Shown in pieces: positions 44,915-57,440 of a stretch of DNA of 64,000 nt (positions are counted from its first letter, which is position 1; every line of letters starts with the position of its first letter). This DNA is from Erythrophleum ivorense (taxonomy: Eukaryota; Streptophyta; Magnoliopsida; Fabales; Fabaceae): NCBI GenBank assembly GCA_026724425.1, contig JAIUCV010000004.1, forward strand, positions 5,280,001 to 5,344,000, in the 5' to 3' direction. A model generated the notes under the pieces. It worked only from the letters and a program-made list of their open reading frames with translations, was not told the origin of the DNA and did no database searches. The position numbers and the translations under genes are program-made.

Positions 44915-47900
44915 TTTTAAATTTCAAATCACATTCACATTTATTGATAATAATTAATTAAATGAAAACGTTTATTGACAAATCTGTAAATGAATTAAGT
45001 ACATATATAATAAGAATTTTCTAAAATAAACTGACAAATCTGTGACACATTTATTCATTCATGTCTGAAGTTAAAATTTATACTCTGATGGAAAATAATT
45101 CCAATATTGTGGATTAAAGAGGAGTCCCATTCTTTACCGCACGGATCTTCAGCAATAAATTTATTTATTGTACGCCGTGCAAAAGCTTATAATTAAAAAG
45201 ATAGACATTTTAATTGTAAAAAAAAATACTTCAAAAATTTTAATTATATTACATAAATAAAAATTTTAAAATATCATTTTTTTACAACTTAAACTTTTGT
45301 CATATTAATTACAATTTTTAAATACTTTACATTATTCTTTAAAAAAAAAAACTAAAAACAAGCTATTGCACAGTCATAATTCTCATCGCTGTAGACTATC
45401 CAAATTCCATTCTTTGTTTATATTAATCAAATTATCTTTTGTACACCCGAGGTAAAATAATCAGTATCTAATCTCGCGATGTTCCATTACAATATAGTAT
45501 TGGGCTTAAGCCCAACAAGTTCTATAATTATTGAATCTATAGAGCAATTAGCTAGGTCCATTTGGTTTTGAAGAATTGGCCTCACGAAGGAGAAGGAAAG
45601 GGAATCATAAGGAAAACATCTTCGGTTACATTTTCTTATTGTATTTTCATTCCTGAGAAAGAGACTATTCCATTTTTATTTCTAACCCAAAATTGATAAA
45701 CAATCCAATAAAAAGGAATAAAATTTTATTGAAAGAAAAAAGAAACCCTTAAACCTAGCCTTTATTCCATTGTGGTGTAATTCCTTGTTGATCCAAAACG
45801 AGACAATGGAAAAGATATTGGGGGCACATTTTCTGTTGTGACACTGACAAGAGGTATTGTGACCCTTAATAAGGGGTAGCTCCTTTAAAAAAAAAAAAAA
45901 TTAACATCTCTATTAAAATAGCACGATATTATTTCTGTAGAGAATTTTTCCTCAAAGATATTCTTTTCTCATTATATGAATTTATGTTTTTTTTTGGATG
46001 CCTTTGCCTTTTTTGATTTGGTTTTTGTTGAGTGGGTGTTTGATTAAAAAAATATTTTGTATGAATTAAAAAATTAGAAATGAATAATTTAATATATTTT
46101 TATTATTGCTAATTCAAAAAATTATTTTTAACAAATTAAAAAATTATACATGAATATTTTATTGTTTTATATTACGACTATTTTTAAAATATTTTTTACA
46201 AGTTAAAATAGAAAAAAAATATGTTCTTTTACTAAAAGTGTTACAGTCATTTGTTTAACTTTTTATTTCATTTTTATATTATTTTTTATACAATCAAATA
46301 TACAAATAAAATAAAATATTCATTCCTTTTCATATCATACAAATCATAATTTCAAGTAACAAAATTTTATTTCATAAAACATCATTTCCATTCTCATTTC
46401 AATAAAATTTATTTCAACAACCAAATGGTCCCTTATTAAGACAACTAGCCACGATGACAACAACCCTACAAAACATGGGAGCGTGAAGCTTCAACATGTA
46501 TTTTGAGTCTTAAGATCCTCTCTAGTACTCTTAACAACCAAGTCAACATGAAAAATCTTTCAATGCTAGTATGTGGAAGTTGGGTGAAAACATTTTTATA
46601 AAGAAATAGGCGTTGACTATATTTATAGGCAAGGAGGTTGATAAACTTCTTACATTCTATTTGGTACGAGATAAATGTAAATATATTATTTTTATATAAT
46701 TGTATAATATTTATTATATTCTTATAATGATGATTTTATTTATAAAATTATTATTTTAGTTATTAAATTATTTTTTTTAAATAAAAATAATTTTTATCTC
46801 ACTTCTTGTACATATTCACATTTTATATTTCTCCACTCTTTACAATTTCATGTCAAAAGATGTTTTTGTTCGATTGGGTGCTGCGACAATGTTAGCTAGG
46901 GAACTTGGTACACCTCTTGTGGTTAGCTCTATAACGACATATTTGGTAGCGCGTTGGAAAATAAAAGGGGAAGAAAAACTTTACTGAAATTATAATTTTA
47001 TTTTTATAATAATTATTTAATAATTATTTAATTATTAAAAATAAAAATATTAATAATATTTTTTATTAATAAAATTATTTTTTATTTTTATTTTATATTT
47101 AACTTTTTATATACTAAACGAGTTGTTTAATGCAATGTTGCATGGAGTGAAATTAATCAATTCAAAATATATATTGAAATTTAATAGGTCATTCTACGAG
47201 TCAAATTTTTATTATTGGATTATATTTAATTACTTTTGACAAAACAAAAGCTCCCGTCCATCAATCCAATCAAATCTAATAATAAAATTCTAACATTTAG
47301 GTTTAGGGTGATAATAATCGTTGCAATGGTTTCATATTTTGTCATATAAATTGAGATATTTGATCATCAATTATTTACATATAAAATAAAACCAGAAGGC
47401 GAGCCCTCCTCAAGCACAGGATTAAAAAAAAAAGAAAGAAAGAGAAATTTATAAAAAATAAAAAATGTAAATTAAAAATGTCACATCAATTACAATATAT
47501 TTATAATATTTCTGAATTTTACTTTTATATATATTGATTGATTTGATTTAAAATGTAAAAAATTACTTATATAAAGGTAGATTACATTTTTTTCTCCTAA
47601 ACATATATTTAAATTATATAGTTCTTTTAAAAAAAAAATTTATACTTATTTATATTAGAATTAAAATGTGCATTATATTAACCTTCTTTACAATTAAAAC
47701 TGAGTTATAATTATAATTATTTTCATCAAAATATTTTTATATCTATTATTTATATAATGTAATAAATATAAAAATGTATATTATACAAACAAAAAAATAA
47801 TCAATTTTTTTAAATTTGTAATAAAATAAAATTTATAGTTTTTAACATAATAGATAACATAAAAATAAAAGTAAAAAACTTTTAATAAAAAATTAGTATT

Positions 47901-48780
47901 AATTTTAAAAATATTTTAAATTTAAGAGAACTTATTTACAAAAGGATGGATGTGTATATTTTTATAATTGTCAGGAAATACTCTTTGTATAAAACAATAA
48001 AGAGTAAATATCATAGTTTTCAAAATTAAATTGGATCGGGCTATTTTGATTATCCAAAAAATCAATTAGCTAAAAAATAGGTAAAAAAAATTAAAAATCA
48101 GTTGAATGGATCAAAATTAGTTTGAACTAGTTAGTAACATTTTTTTAAAGAATTTTTTTATATAATAGAACAATTTATCTTGAATAAATTTGATAAATTA
48201 AAAGTAGAAGCCATTATATAAAAAAAATTTAAAATATAAAGAATTTTTTTTAAAGGAAGAATATAGAAAAAATAATTCCCGTACTTAGCTATTTTCAATA
48301 CTCATTATGTTTCATTTCTTAATAGTATTTTTTTTATTTTTTCAAATATCAAAGTATTTGTCTTCAATTATTATTTATTTTTGTTTTTTTACTTTTTAAT
48401 GATAAATAAAATTTTAAAATAATTTAAAATTTTTAAAACTTTAATATTAAATATTCTTAACTTTCATTCATGAGTAATTTTTATTTTTTAATTAAAAATA
48501 ATTTTTTAATGTTTTAAAAAATATTAAAATAGTAATTAAATATTTAAAATTTTAATATATAAAATATTAAAAAATATATTTAATTATTATTAATTTAACC
48601 AGAGTATATTTGGATTAATGAATCATATTTCTATAACAAATGGATGATTGTTTAGGCATTAGAAAGATTGGTAAATACATTTTGTATAAAACAATGGACT
48701 ATATTACCAAAAGGGAAACAATTAACACAGGAGTAACGTATATTTCCAATTAAGACAGAATCACACGTCATCATCACACG
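44915..48780. other. AT-rich intergenic DNA upstream of the JASON homologue
   Basis: No gene, LTR pair or transposase is recognised. A 16-bp perfect palindrome TTGGGCTTAAGCCCAA lies at 45500-45515. Several stretches (46.7-47.1, 47.5-47.95, 48.1-48.6 kb) are almost pure A/T. Confidence 0.5.
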
Positions 48781-49165
48781 CGCCCGGGGTCGTCATCCAC
48801 ACCTTTCCTCGTGTCAGTATCGCGTAGCGAGTTGTCAAAATTTCAATGTGCCGCGGGTAGGCATAAACTCGCAACACAGCGCGAGAAGCGTGTGCAGTAT
48901 TCATTCCCTCGCTCGCGTTGGTTCAAATTTCAAAAAGGACACTGCACCTCAATTCACCTCACACAGCCACACAGTCTATCTCTCTCTCTCTCTCTCTCTC
49001 CCTAATTTTTCAATTTCGAAGGAAAAAATAAAGAGGAAAAGGTTTGATCTGAGGTTTAGAAGACGAAACCTCCTCTTCTCCATGATATGGTCATTGGTGA
49101 AGCGTGAGCTAGGGGTTCTCGTCCGATTTGTCCTCCGTTTCCTCTTCCGATCCTTTTCCAGAGCC
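48781..49165 (+). promoter_or_regulatory. 5' leader and promoter-proximal region of the JASON homologue
   Basis: Composition changes sharply from AT-rich to GC-richer at about 48770 (CACGCGCCCGGGGTCG). A pure (TC)11 tract lies at 48979-49000, a frequent feature of plant 5' leaders. I see no clear TATA box. An in-frame open stretch runs from 48848 into the coding sequence with ATGs at 48848 and 49082; see the CDS entry for the start choice. Confidence 0.5.
48979..49000 (+). repeat. (TC)11 microsatellite in the JASON leader
   Basis: Eleven perfect TC repeats, about 80 bp upstream of the first candidate start at 49082. Confidence 0.95.
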
Positions 49166-52100
49166 ATGGGTTGCTTCTTCGGTTGCTTCAGGATGAGAGA
49201 CGATCGCCGCCTCCCTACTGCCCAGCTTGTTGCTGATTCTTCTCGTTCCAAATCTGGTGTAATGTTCTAGAATTTTTATTCATCCCGCCAAGAATTGTCG
49301 ATACAGCCTAGCCCCTAGCTGCATTTGACGTTTTTCTTTTGTTATTCAAATGCATAATTTCTCTGTTTTCATTTGTAATTTCAAGTTTGTGTTGGGTGTT
49401 TGTTAAAGAAGCGAAGTTTTTCTTGATTGCGTTGTGGTTTTTCTTATTTCTTCTTGTATGTTAATTGAGAAAGAAGATAAGTTTTGAATAAATTTATTTA
49501 TCTATTTATTGTTGCTCTGGGTTTAAAGCAGGATGTTGTGATATCTCGAAATCGTCTCTCTTCTTTATTTTTATCCGAAGGTATCTCTCTTTTTACTATT
49601 TTCTCTTTCTTTGTTGTTGTATTTGCCTTTCTGAACCTGTTTTCTTTCTTAGTATGTCTACTAATGCCTTTTCGTTTTTAATTGAAAAAAAAATAACTTT
49701 TTAAAGAGAAAGAAGATTCTCCTTGCAATGATAGGGTAGCGGTTGGTTTGAGATCTCAGATGGATGACAAGGGGCTCAAGGACGAGGTACTTTCAGTGAT
49801 AGTATTATGATCTTTCCTACATAACAATTTGTATCAATTTTCCCGTTTTAGTTTGTAATTGTACTTATTGGGGCATTTCATTTCAATTACAAATCATCCT
49901 GAGGGAAAACTTTCTCTCTTTTATCTTCTGTGATTTCTCTTTCATACTATTAGATTTATATATGGGTGACTCTAACTCTATTCAGATGCATTGCACTAAT
50001 TTTCAAGTTTGTGTTTCTCTCAGCTGTTCTGTTTTAGGCTCGAGCAACTGAGAGTAATTAATCATATATTCTACTTAAGTATGAGAAAACTGTAAACTAT
50101 TGAACACGATAAGAATCAGGAGCTTCTACCTTCTTTGTCTAGTTTTGAGTTTTGACCGTTATAGAAGTCATCCGTCACTTTTTTCTAGTTTCTTAATCCA
50201 TAATTTTTGCTGTGTTGATACTGCAGTTCTGTTCTCACCTGGCCATTTGAAATTCTTAAAAGTTGTCTTGGCTTTAAGGAATCATTAGTGTTATAAGTCT
50301 CAATTCGATCTTTCATCTTTCTCAATTTATTGTGTTAATCTTTTATAATCATGAATCAACCATTCAGTGCTTCCATGCCAGATTCTATACTTATTCCAAA
50401 GTAGAGGAGTTCTAACATATTCAATGCTATTGTTTATTTTGATGCAACATCTATACATGACATTTCCAGGCTAGGAATCTATAAAAAGTTGGAGAGATAT
50501 AGTAGTCTGTTATTGACTCTTTGCCGATGAATTTTTCCTATAACTCAAGTTGTTTGTGCCTTTCTTTAAACGTATACACATTCTTATAAAGTGACACTAC
50601 GTGTGCCTCAATTTTGCTTTGGTTCACATAAACCACAAATGTTCCAGTACTTGGTCTTTGTTTAGTATTATTCAATATCACAGGGATAGAAATGGTTAAG
50701 TAACTTTTAGAGGGACCAAAGGATATCTGATGACTGGTTTTTAACAAGCCTGAAATTATAGTTTGAAAATATGGCTTCCAATCATAATTTAGTTGATGGC
50801 AAATTGATGTATATTGTCTACCTTGTACTCAAACTAGAGTGAAGTCAAACATGGCTTGTTGTCTGCTGTTTCATTCTTGGTGATTCATCTCATTGCCTTT
50901 GTTGTGAAGGTAACAGTGGGTGATCATGTTGATGATATCATTGCGTGAGTTCCACATCAATATATCTGCATTACGTAACTGCCAGTATTTTCCAATATTA
51001 GTAATCACAGGAACTAAACTCTTGAAATTTGTCCTCAAATTCTTACAAATTGAATTATGCTCTAGAAGAATGAGCTTATGAGATTCTTTTTTTATGTAAC
51101 AACAGCATTTTCAAAATATTTCAGTGATTTTAGTATGTAAATATTTTGTTGGTTTTAGATTCAAATTTATTTATCCATTGTTACTTGAAGATTGCTTATC
51201 TAATTATGTAAATTAAAATCTTTCTGTAGGCCAAGTTTCTTAAAGCTTGTGGTACCTTGGCTGGGACCCCTGCTGAAATCCGGAAAGCATCTGGGAAGCT
51301 GAAAGTGTCACCTTCTTGTGGTAAGGATTCTGAGTCTTCAAGGTTTCATTCTTGGCTTCCTAACACATCTGTCGAGAAACTCCAGCTGGATGGTCAACCC
51401 TTTGACCCCCCAACTCCCATAAAACTCTGTGAAGAATGGGGAAATGGCACGGATTTTTTAGAGCACACACCAAGCAGGTTATCCATCTTTTTGTCTTGCA
51501 TGACCCCATTTTGTTTTTGCTGATACTGATAAATAATGAACGTTAATAAGTGAGTTTTTAGTCACTTTTTCATAGGAGGCCAATCTCCCATTCCCTACAG
51601 TTGACTTAGGAAGGTGAGCCACTGTGTTAAGAAATTGGCTGTGGCTTATCACTTCTGAAGAAGCAAAAGAGAATTCATTACATGTTAAAGGCTTTCTACT
51701 TTTGAAAAAGAAAAATTGATGCTGGTCCCTCTCCCCCGTTTTCATGTTTTATGGAGTTTTCTTCTTATGGCACACATATTTTGGTTATACTTGGTCCTTT
51801 TCTCAAAACTACATAGCACCTGATTAGATGATAAAATTAAATTTGCAGTTGTATGTCCAATGCACAATACAATCAAAATGACTCTGTTGACTTAACTGAA
51901 GGAAGCAGAGCAGGGAGCCTTCATACTGCAGTTAAGACTTGTGATAGTCGAACTGAAAAAAATGCAGCTTCAGTTTCTCCTTGGCCATCGGCCATGGATG
52001 TTCAGAGGAAGAACAAGTCTGTTCGTTTTGAATGTGATACCGACTTCTCTTCCTGTGAAAGTTCTTCTGAATATGGTGGAGGTCATAAGAAGAAAACAGG

Positions 52101-53385
52101 GTCACCAAATAATCAGAGTGCACATAAATCATCACCTTATTCAACCCCAATGAAACTATCTGATGAGATGCAAACACCTGGAACTGTTTACCCTGTGACA
52201 TTAGAAGACTTTCCTCATGGTAAGCCTCGAGTTAGGTCCCAGTTTGTGTATTCATTTTACAGACCAGGTGAGAATGTCTCTCAGTGCAAGGTACTTAAGG
52301 AGGAAGATTTTAACCCCGAACAAGATTCAGGTGATGTGAGATATTCTCTTGAGCAGCCTCAAAATGAAACTCCTACAATGGAAGGGTCAAAGCAAAACTC
52401 TAAAGAAAATGCATCTAAAGTGGAAGAAAGCTTATCTTCTTGGTTGAAGCCTGCATCAGTCATTGAGGAGGAGAGAAGGAAGAGACTGGAGACTGCTTAT
52501 AGTCAGATTCCTCATTTTCGTAAAACTCCAGCAGATAGGCCTATCATCGGGATGGTTGCAGCTCATTGGAATGAAGACGAGGAATCTGATATTCCTCCCC
52601 CTAAGTGGTGGGATGGCAATGGCATACCAAATTCAACAAATAAGTACAAGGAAGTATGCCTTCTATCTTCTTCTTTTTCTTCTTCTTCTCCTTTTCTTTT
52701 TTCTCTATTTTTGGGCCACTGAGTATGCCTTTCATCTTTATTTGTGATGCAAGAGTTTAAAATCTAAAATACAGAAATTGATGAAAGTGGATTGTTTTTC
52801 AGGATCAGAAAGTGAGTTGGCATGCAACACCGTTCGAAGAGAGGTTGGAGAAGGCATTGTCTGAGGAGACCGTTGTCTCTCAAAGGTATGCCTCTCTAAC
52901 CATTTCTGTTTTTCCGAGTATGATGTGGTATAATCTCCTGGCTTGCATTTGGAGCCAGCCAGTTACCTAGACAAGCTTCTGCTTGAACTCGATTCATTTT
53001 TCGGAAGAACCCAAAGAAAAAAAGACAAAAAAAAAACCTTGAAGTCTGGCAACTTGCGATGATTAAATTGATCAATAATACCCATTCAGATAAGCAAGGT
53101 GTTGCTAGACGTGTTTAGGTTCCACTCATTTTCTTTTTATTAAATGTATTCCTGTTTCTTTCACATGCATTTTCTATTTATTGAAGGATTCATTTTTTGG
53201 TTTAATTTATATTTCCTCAAAATTTAGTTTTAAATGTGTGTATTAATATCCTTGCAATTTTTTACTCGATTAACAGGAAGAATGTTTGTGGAAAACCCAT
53301 TGCTTTTGATGAGAATGAAGAAAGTGATACGGCTCTTTCTCAGATGCAATCTTCAACTCATCCACAGTCTGTGGTGTCATTTTGA
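49082..53385 (+). CDS. JASON: JASON-like protein (seven coding exons)
   Basis: Homologue of Arabidopsis JASON, a plant protein needed to keep the two spindles apart in male meiosis II. It acts with PS1 and the organelle band, and loss gives unreduced pollen. Exons from the conserved start: 49166-49258, 49532-49580, 49707-49786, 51230-51477, 51849-52653, 52803-52885, 53277-53385. All introns are GT-AG and the joined frame is open for 488 residues, ending VVSF and TGA. Family landmarks: MGCFFGCFRMRDDRR at the N-terminus, SRNRLSSLF, KFLKACGTLAGTPAEIRKAS, FHSWLPNTSVEKLQLD, PPTPIKL, QTPGTVYP, SSWLKPAS, RPIIGMVAAHW and PPPKWWDGNGIPNST near the C-terminus. Start choice: the ATG at 49166 has the strong context GCCATGG and gives an MGC end suited to myristoylation and palmitoylation. 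The in-frame ATG at 49082 would add a 28-residue hydrophobic/basic helix (MIWSLVKRELGVLVRF...). I place the feature start there because that segment looks coding. No lesion is seen. Confidence 0.85.
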
Positions 53386-54492
53386 TAAATGCATGGGTTG
53401 CTCATTCCTTTGTGCTGTATGACTTTTAAAAGAATTATTTTAAGTGCATCGAAGGAAAATATGCTGATTGGTTTGTACTAGCAGTTGAATGACCAATCCG
53501 ATTAGAAACACTTTTTTTCAAAGGTAGCCTACCAAGCAGCGTGGCGGCGCTTGGATTGTACAAAAGTAATGAGAATTGAGTTAATGGGTATTGGGTTTTC
53601 GGAACTCTTGTTCTGTGGTTTGTTCTATTTCTTGGTATTTCACTTTTTATATACTTAGGAAATGCTATTTTTCCAAGAAAAAAAATATTTTTGTTACTTT
53701 TAATTTTTACTAAATTTTTAAATAAAATTATATGTGAAAAAATTTTATTGAAAGATGTCAAAAAAAATATTTTTTATTTTTATTGAAATTTTTTATAACT
53801 AGCATTTAAAGAATTTCACTACATGACATAGAGGAATGAAACCTGCAAATGCTTCAAGCTTTTACAAACTATACCTGGAGACCCCTCAGGTTTTAAAATT
53901 ATATTTAACTGATAATGCTTACTCATGCTGACACTTGTAAATGAATAATTATTTTAATTTAATAGCTAAATATTATACAATTCTGTCAATAAATTAATAA
54001 TTTACGTCGCAGTGATTAGGAATGTTATGGGTGAGAAGGAAGTCTGTGAATTTTCAAATTCTTCATTGCCAGCATGTTATTCTTTTAAAAATTATGGTTA
54101 TTAGGCTATGCTTAGAAGGCATATATGATAAGGAAAAAGATCTTTTCTTATGCCTCTCTCATTATTATTTCTCTCATAAGATCTAGATTGTTCAAATTTT
54201 AATCTGGATGGTTCAAATTTCTTTTTAATTTTTTTAAATTTAAGCAATATTTTTTTAAAGTTTACAGTTAAAAAATTGGTTTTATTCTGTGTTTTACCCT
54301 CTTTCAAACAGTGGCACTGTAGAAGGCCATGGAAAAAGTATGGGAGAGGATCTAGATCCATATCTCTTGCCAAAAATTGTAACAAACTTTCACTCATGGC
54401 ACATTTACGCTCTAGCCGGTACACTTCTGTGATCAAATATCAGCAGGGTTTTGTATGCATTCCTTAAAAGTGGTGGATTGATTAATTATTTA
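53386..54492. other. 3' flank of the JASON homologue
   Basis: It should contain the 3' UTR. A run with AATGAATAATTATTTTAATTTAATA near 53940 is AT-rich, but no definite polyadenylation site can be called. Open frames at 53435-53761 and 54101-54436 on the minus strand have no recognised domain. Confidence 0.45.
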
Positions 54493-55130
54493 TTAGCTAA
54501 AATATATTTTTTATTTCTTAAGTTTATTTTAAGTTTTATTTTTTTTTCATTCAACTTCATTTTGCTTTAATTTGATTTATTAATTTTATTTTAGATTTCA
54601 CTTTTTGTTCTTTATTTTTATTTTATTCCAATTTAGACTCTTAACATTTTATGTTAAATTTTACTTTTGTTTCTTAATTTCATTTTATTTCAATATGGTC
54701 CCATTCCATCATCTTAGGTTTTATTTTTGTTCTCTAATTTCATTTTATTTCAATTTGCTTCCTTAGTTTACAACAATCATTCAAATGTTTCATTCTTCCT
54801 AACAAATTAAAATGCTTAATAGAAAAATCTTATAGTGGTGTTAAGGAAAAATAAATATTTGGGTAGTTTTTAAAAGTTAAGTTTACCAAATTGGGATGGT
54901 TAAAAGTGAAAACAAAAGTAAGTAAAGAGAAAAAACTATAATTACATAAAGTTAATGGACGAAAGTGAAATATAAGGCCAAGATAAGGAACTAAATTAGA
55001 ATTGAAAAGAAGTTAAAGGACAAAAATGAAATTTGAGGTAACATTAAGTGGCTGAATTAAAATCCAATGAAATTAATGAATAAAAGTAAAATTTTAAATA
55101 TCATTAAAAGACCAAAAGTATATTTTTTCC
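54493..55130. mobile_element. Foldback (long inverted-repeat) element, copy 2
   Basis: The left arm begins AGCTAAAATATATTTTTTAT (54495) and carries repeated TTTTATTTTATT(C/T)(C/A)AATTTA phrases up to about 54790. The right arm carries the complements (AAAGTGAAATATAAGG, AAAATGAAATTTGAGG) and ends CCAAAAGTATATTTTTTCC (55112-55130). The central TTACAACAATCATTCAAATG and AAATATTTGGGTAG words match TTACAAAAACAATTTAAAT and AAATATTTGGGCC in copy 1 at 44.5-44.8 kb, so both belong to one family. Confidence 0.6.
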
Positions 55131-57136
55131 TTATTTATAAGATATTCCACGAGGTTGGATTCATTGAACTTGATTATTTGGATTTTGATATATATATATA
55201 TATATATATATATTTATTTACAGCATTAATAATGTTTTAACTAGTTTTCAAGTAAGTTTTAACAATAGGAGAATAAGTATTATAGCATATTTAATTTTGT
55301 TTAAAAATTTGATGTTAAAATTTCAGTTTCTATAATAGAAGTTTATATAATGTTATTTTTTATTTTTATGTGCATTTATTATATAATAAATCTGCAGATT
55401 TAACTATTGATACATGTAATTATTTTTAATTTAATTTAATAATTAGATGTTAATAAAGCATTTAATTTAATTTAACCTGATTAAGGGCTAATATGTAAAT
55501 ATTATCTTTTATTTTAAAGCCTATTGAACCATTTTATAATTTTGCCAACAATTAGTCCAATTGCCATTTTTTGCCACTATATTTAGGTATAGTTTTTCTT
55601 TTAATTTTTATTAAAATATAATAAATATATAATTTAATAACAAAAATATAAATAACTATATATATATATATCCTAATTGCATGAAAGAAGTTACTGTATA
55701 TCTTGCAATATCTCGTTGCAGCCTTACAAGATCCATTTAACTCTGAAATAGACTTAATTTTAAAGAGACGTACGAGAAACCCAAATGCTATTTCACCTCC
55801 TCTCTCTTCTTCATGGAAGACCTCGCCATTCTTTTTTGGTAGCAGCTTTTGTGTTCAAAACAGTAAAGTCAGAAATTTGTTCATAAAGTGTTCCAATTTT
55901 TGAGACGGTAACATTTTTGTCTCCTAGCTAGTAACATTTTCAGCAAAGCTCGGACTTGGAGGGAAATGAGAGAGAAAAGGGAAAAAGATAGGCAGGGAAA
56001 TGAAAAAAAAATATTAACCCTTTAATTTTTAATGTCGAATTAGGATATATCTAAGGTCACATCATACACTAATCAACGCATAAATGTCATACTAGTTTTG
56101 AACGCAGATCCGCTTACAGTTACACACGAGGTGCAATTAAGCTCAGGATTGACATATTTTTTTAAAGTAGTTAAAATTTAATAGTGAAAATTAAAAATTT
56201 TAATTATAAAGACAAAATTTTTATTTTTTAAATCTTTAAATAATTTCAAATTTTAAAGTATTTTATAATAAATATTTTTAACTTATAATCTTAAAATGTA
56301 ATTTTTTTGAAAAAATTTAATTACCAATAATTATTTCTTAAACAATAATAAATAAAAAGAAAAAGAAAAATTAGATAAACAATGATATATTTGATACACA
56401 AGAGTTATAAATAAAAATAAAAAATATAATTTTATAGATAAAAATTAATTCTTATTCTTTTATTTTTTAAAAATAATAATAAATAATAAATATGATTGAA
56501 TAATAATATCAAGAATATAATAAGTATTGTACAAAATTTTTATTCTTTCTTTTCATTTCTAATGCTATACCAAACGGGTTATAAAAGCACGGATGGGTTT
56601 TATAACATGAATTGTAATTTTTCCCTACCATTAAAATTTATAATTTTTTTTACCAAAAAGAAAAAAAGACACATGTAAAGCCTTTGCTGAGTTGCACCTT
56701 ATGAAGTCAGACTAGTAACTACAAAGAATTTGCATGGGTAAGTTTTATTAGACACTTACATAATAAAATAAAAAATAAAGAATTATTTTAATATTTTTAA
56801 ATTAGAGATATTAAAATAAATTTTAAATAAAATTAAAATACTTTAAGTATAAAAAAGAGGGAATGAATAATGAATGGGGATTAATTTTTTTTTCAAATAT
56901 TGTTCATAAGTCACACAGTCATGACTCTATCTGGAATTTCGTTTTTCAAAATCTTTTTATTTTATATTTTAATTTTTATGCATATTCTTATATATTGAGA
57001 TTAATTTCGTTTGACTTGTTATTTCTCTTCCTAAATTCTCATTTGTAAAGGGAAGAACAAAATTTTCTGACCGTGGTGACGCATGTACGTAAATTTAAGG
57101 CCCAAAAAAAAAAAGGTGAGAAAAATAACGGAGAAT
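55131..57136. other. AT-rich intergenic DNA
   Basis: An (AT)n microsatellite lies at about 55191-55212. A less AT-rich patch at about 55690-55930 contains a 66-codon frame (MQYLVAALQDPFNSEIDLIL...) of unknown origin. Nothing else is recognised. Confidence 0.45.
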
Positions 57137-57440
57137 ATTATATAAATTCAGACAATGCTGGTACCAAAGGGGAAATTTTAGGGTGAGCGGGAGTTGGTTG
57201 GAGAGGAAGAGGGTTTTGAGAGAAGAATGGGGATGGTGAATGCTTTGAAGCGGCAACTACATGTGGATACGAAAACGAACCTGAGGGGATCGTGATGTCT
57301 CTATTCAATAGTTTTCAATCTGAATTTTCATTCTCTTGCTGCTCGCATTCTCCTCTTTCTCTTTCTCTTTCTGTCTCTCTTTCTGCAGCTCTCATAGCTT
57401 ACACCTTGGGACCTCATGATGATGCGCTTCAGCTCTGAAG
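57137..57440 (+). promoter_or_regulatory. Possible core promoter and first, non-coding exon of an unidentified transcription unit
   Basis: AGGCCCA (57100) and TATTATATAAATTC (57133-57146) resemble a site-II element and a TATA box. They are followed by a G/A-rich and then CT-rich leader (57180-57400), in which a short ORF (MGMVNALKRQLHVDTKTNLR, at 57227) is embedded. TCTGAAG|GTTCT at about 57440 could be a 5' splice site. No downstream coding exon is recognised in the window, so it may be a gene continuing beyond 64 kb, a non-coding RNA or a relic. Confidence 0.25.

Noticed and set aside
46020..46436. Possible MITE with ends GTGGGTGTTTGATT and AACCAAATGGTCCC
   Set aside because: The ends are too dissimilar as inverted repeats and no duplication was seen.
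49484..49681. 65-codon frame overlapping JASON exon 2
   Set aside because: Wrong frame relative to the exon and running through the flanking introns.
56496..57048. Small open frames of 60-61 codons (56496-56678, 56863-57048)
   Set aside because: AT-driven, hydrophobic chance frames with no homology I can recognise.
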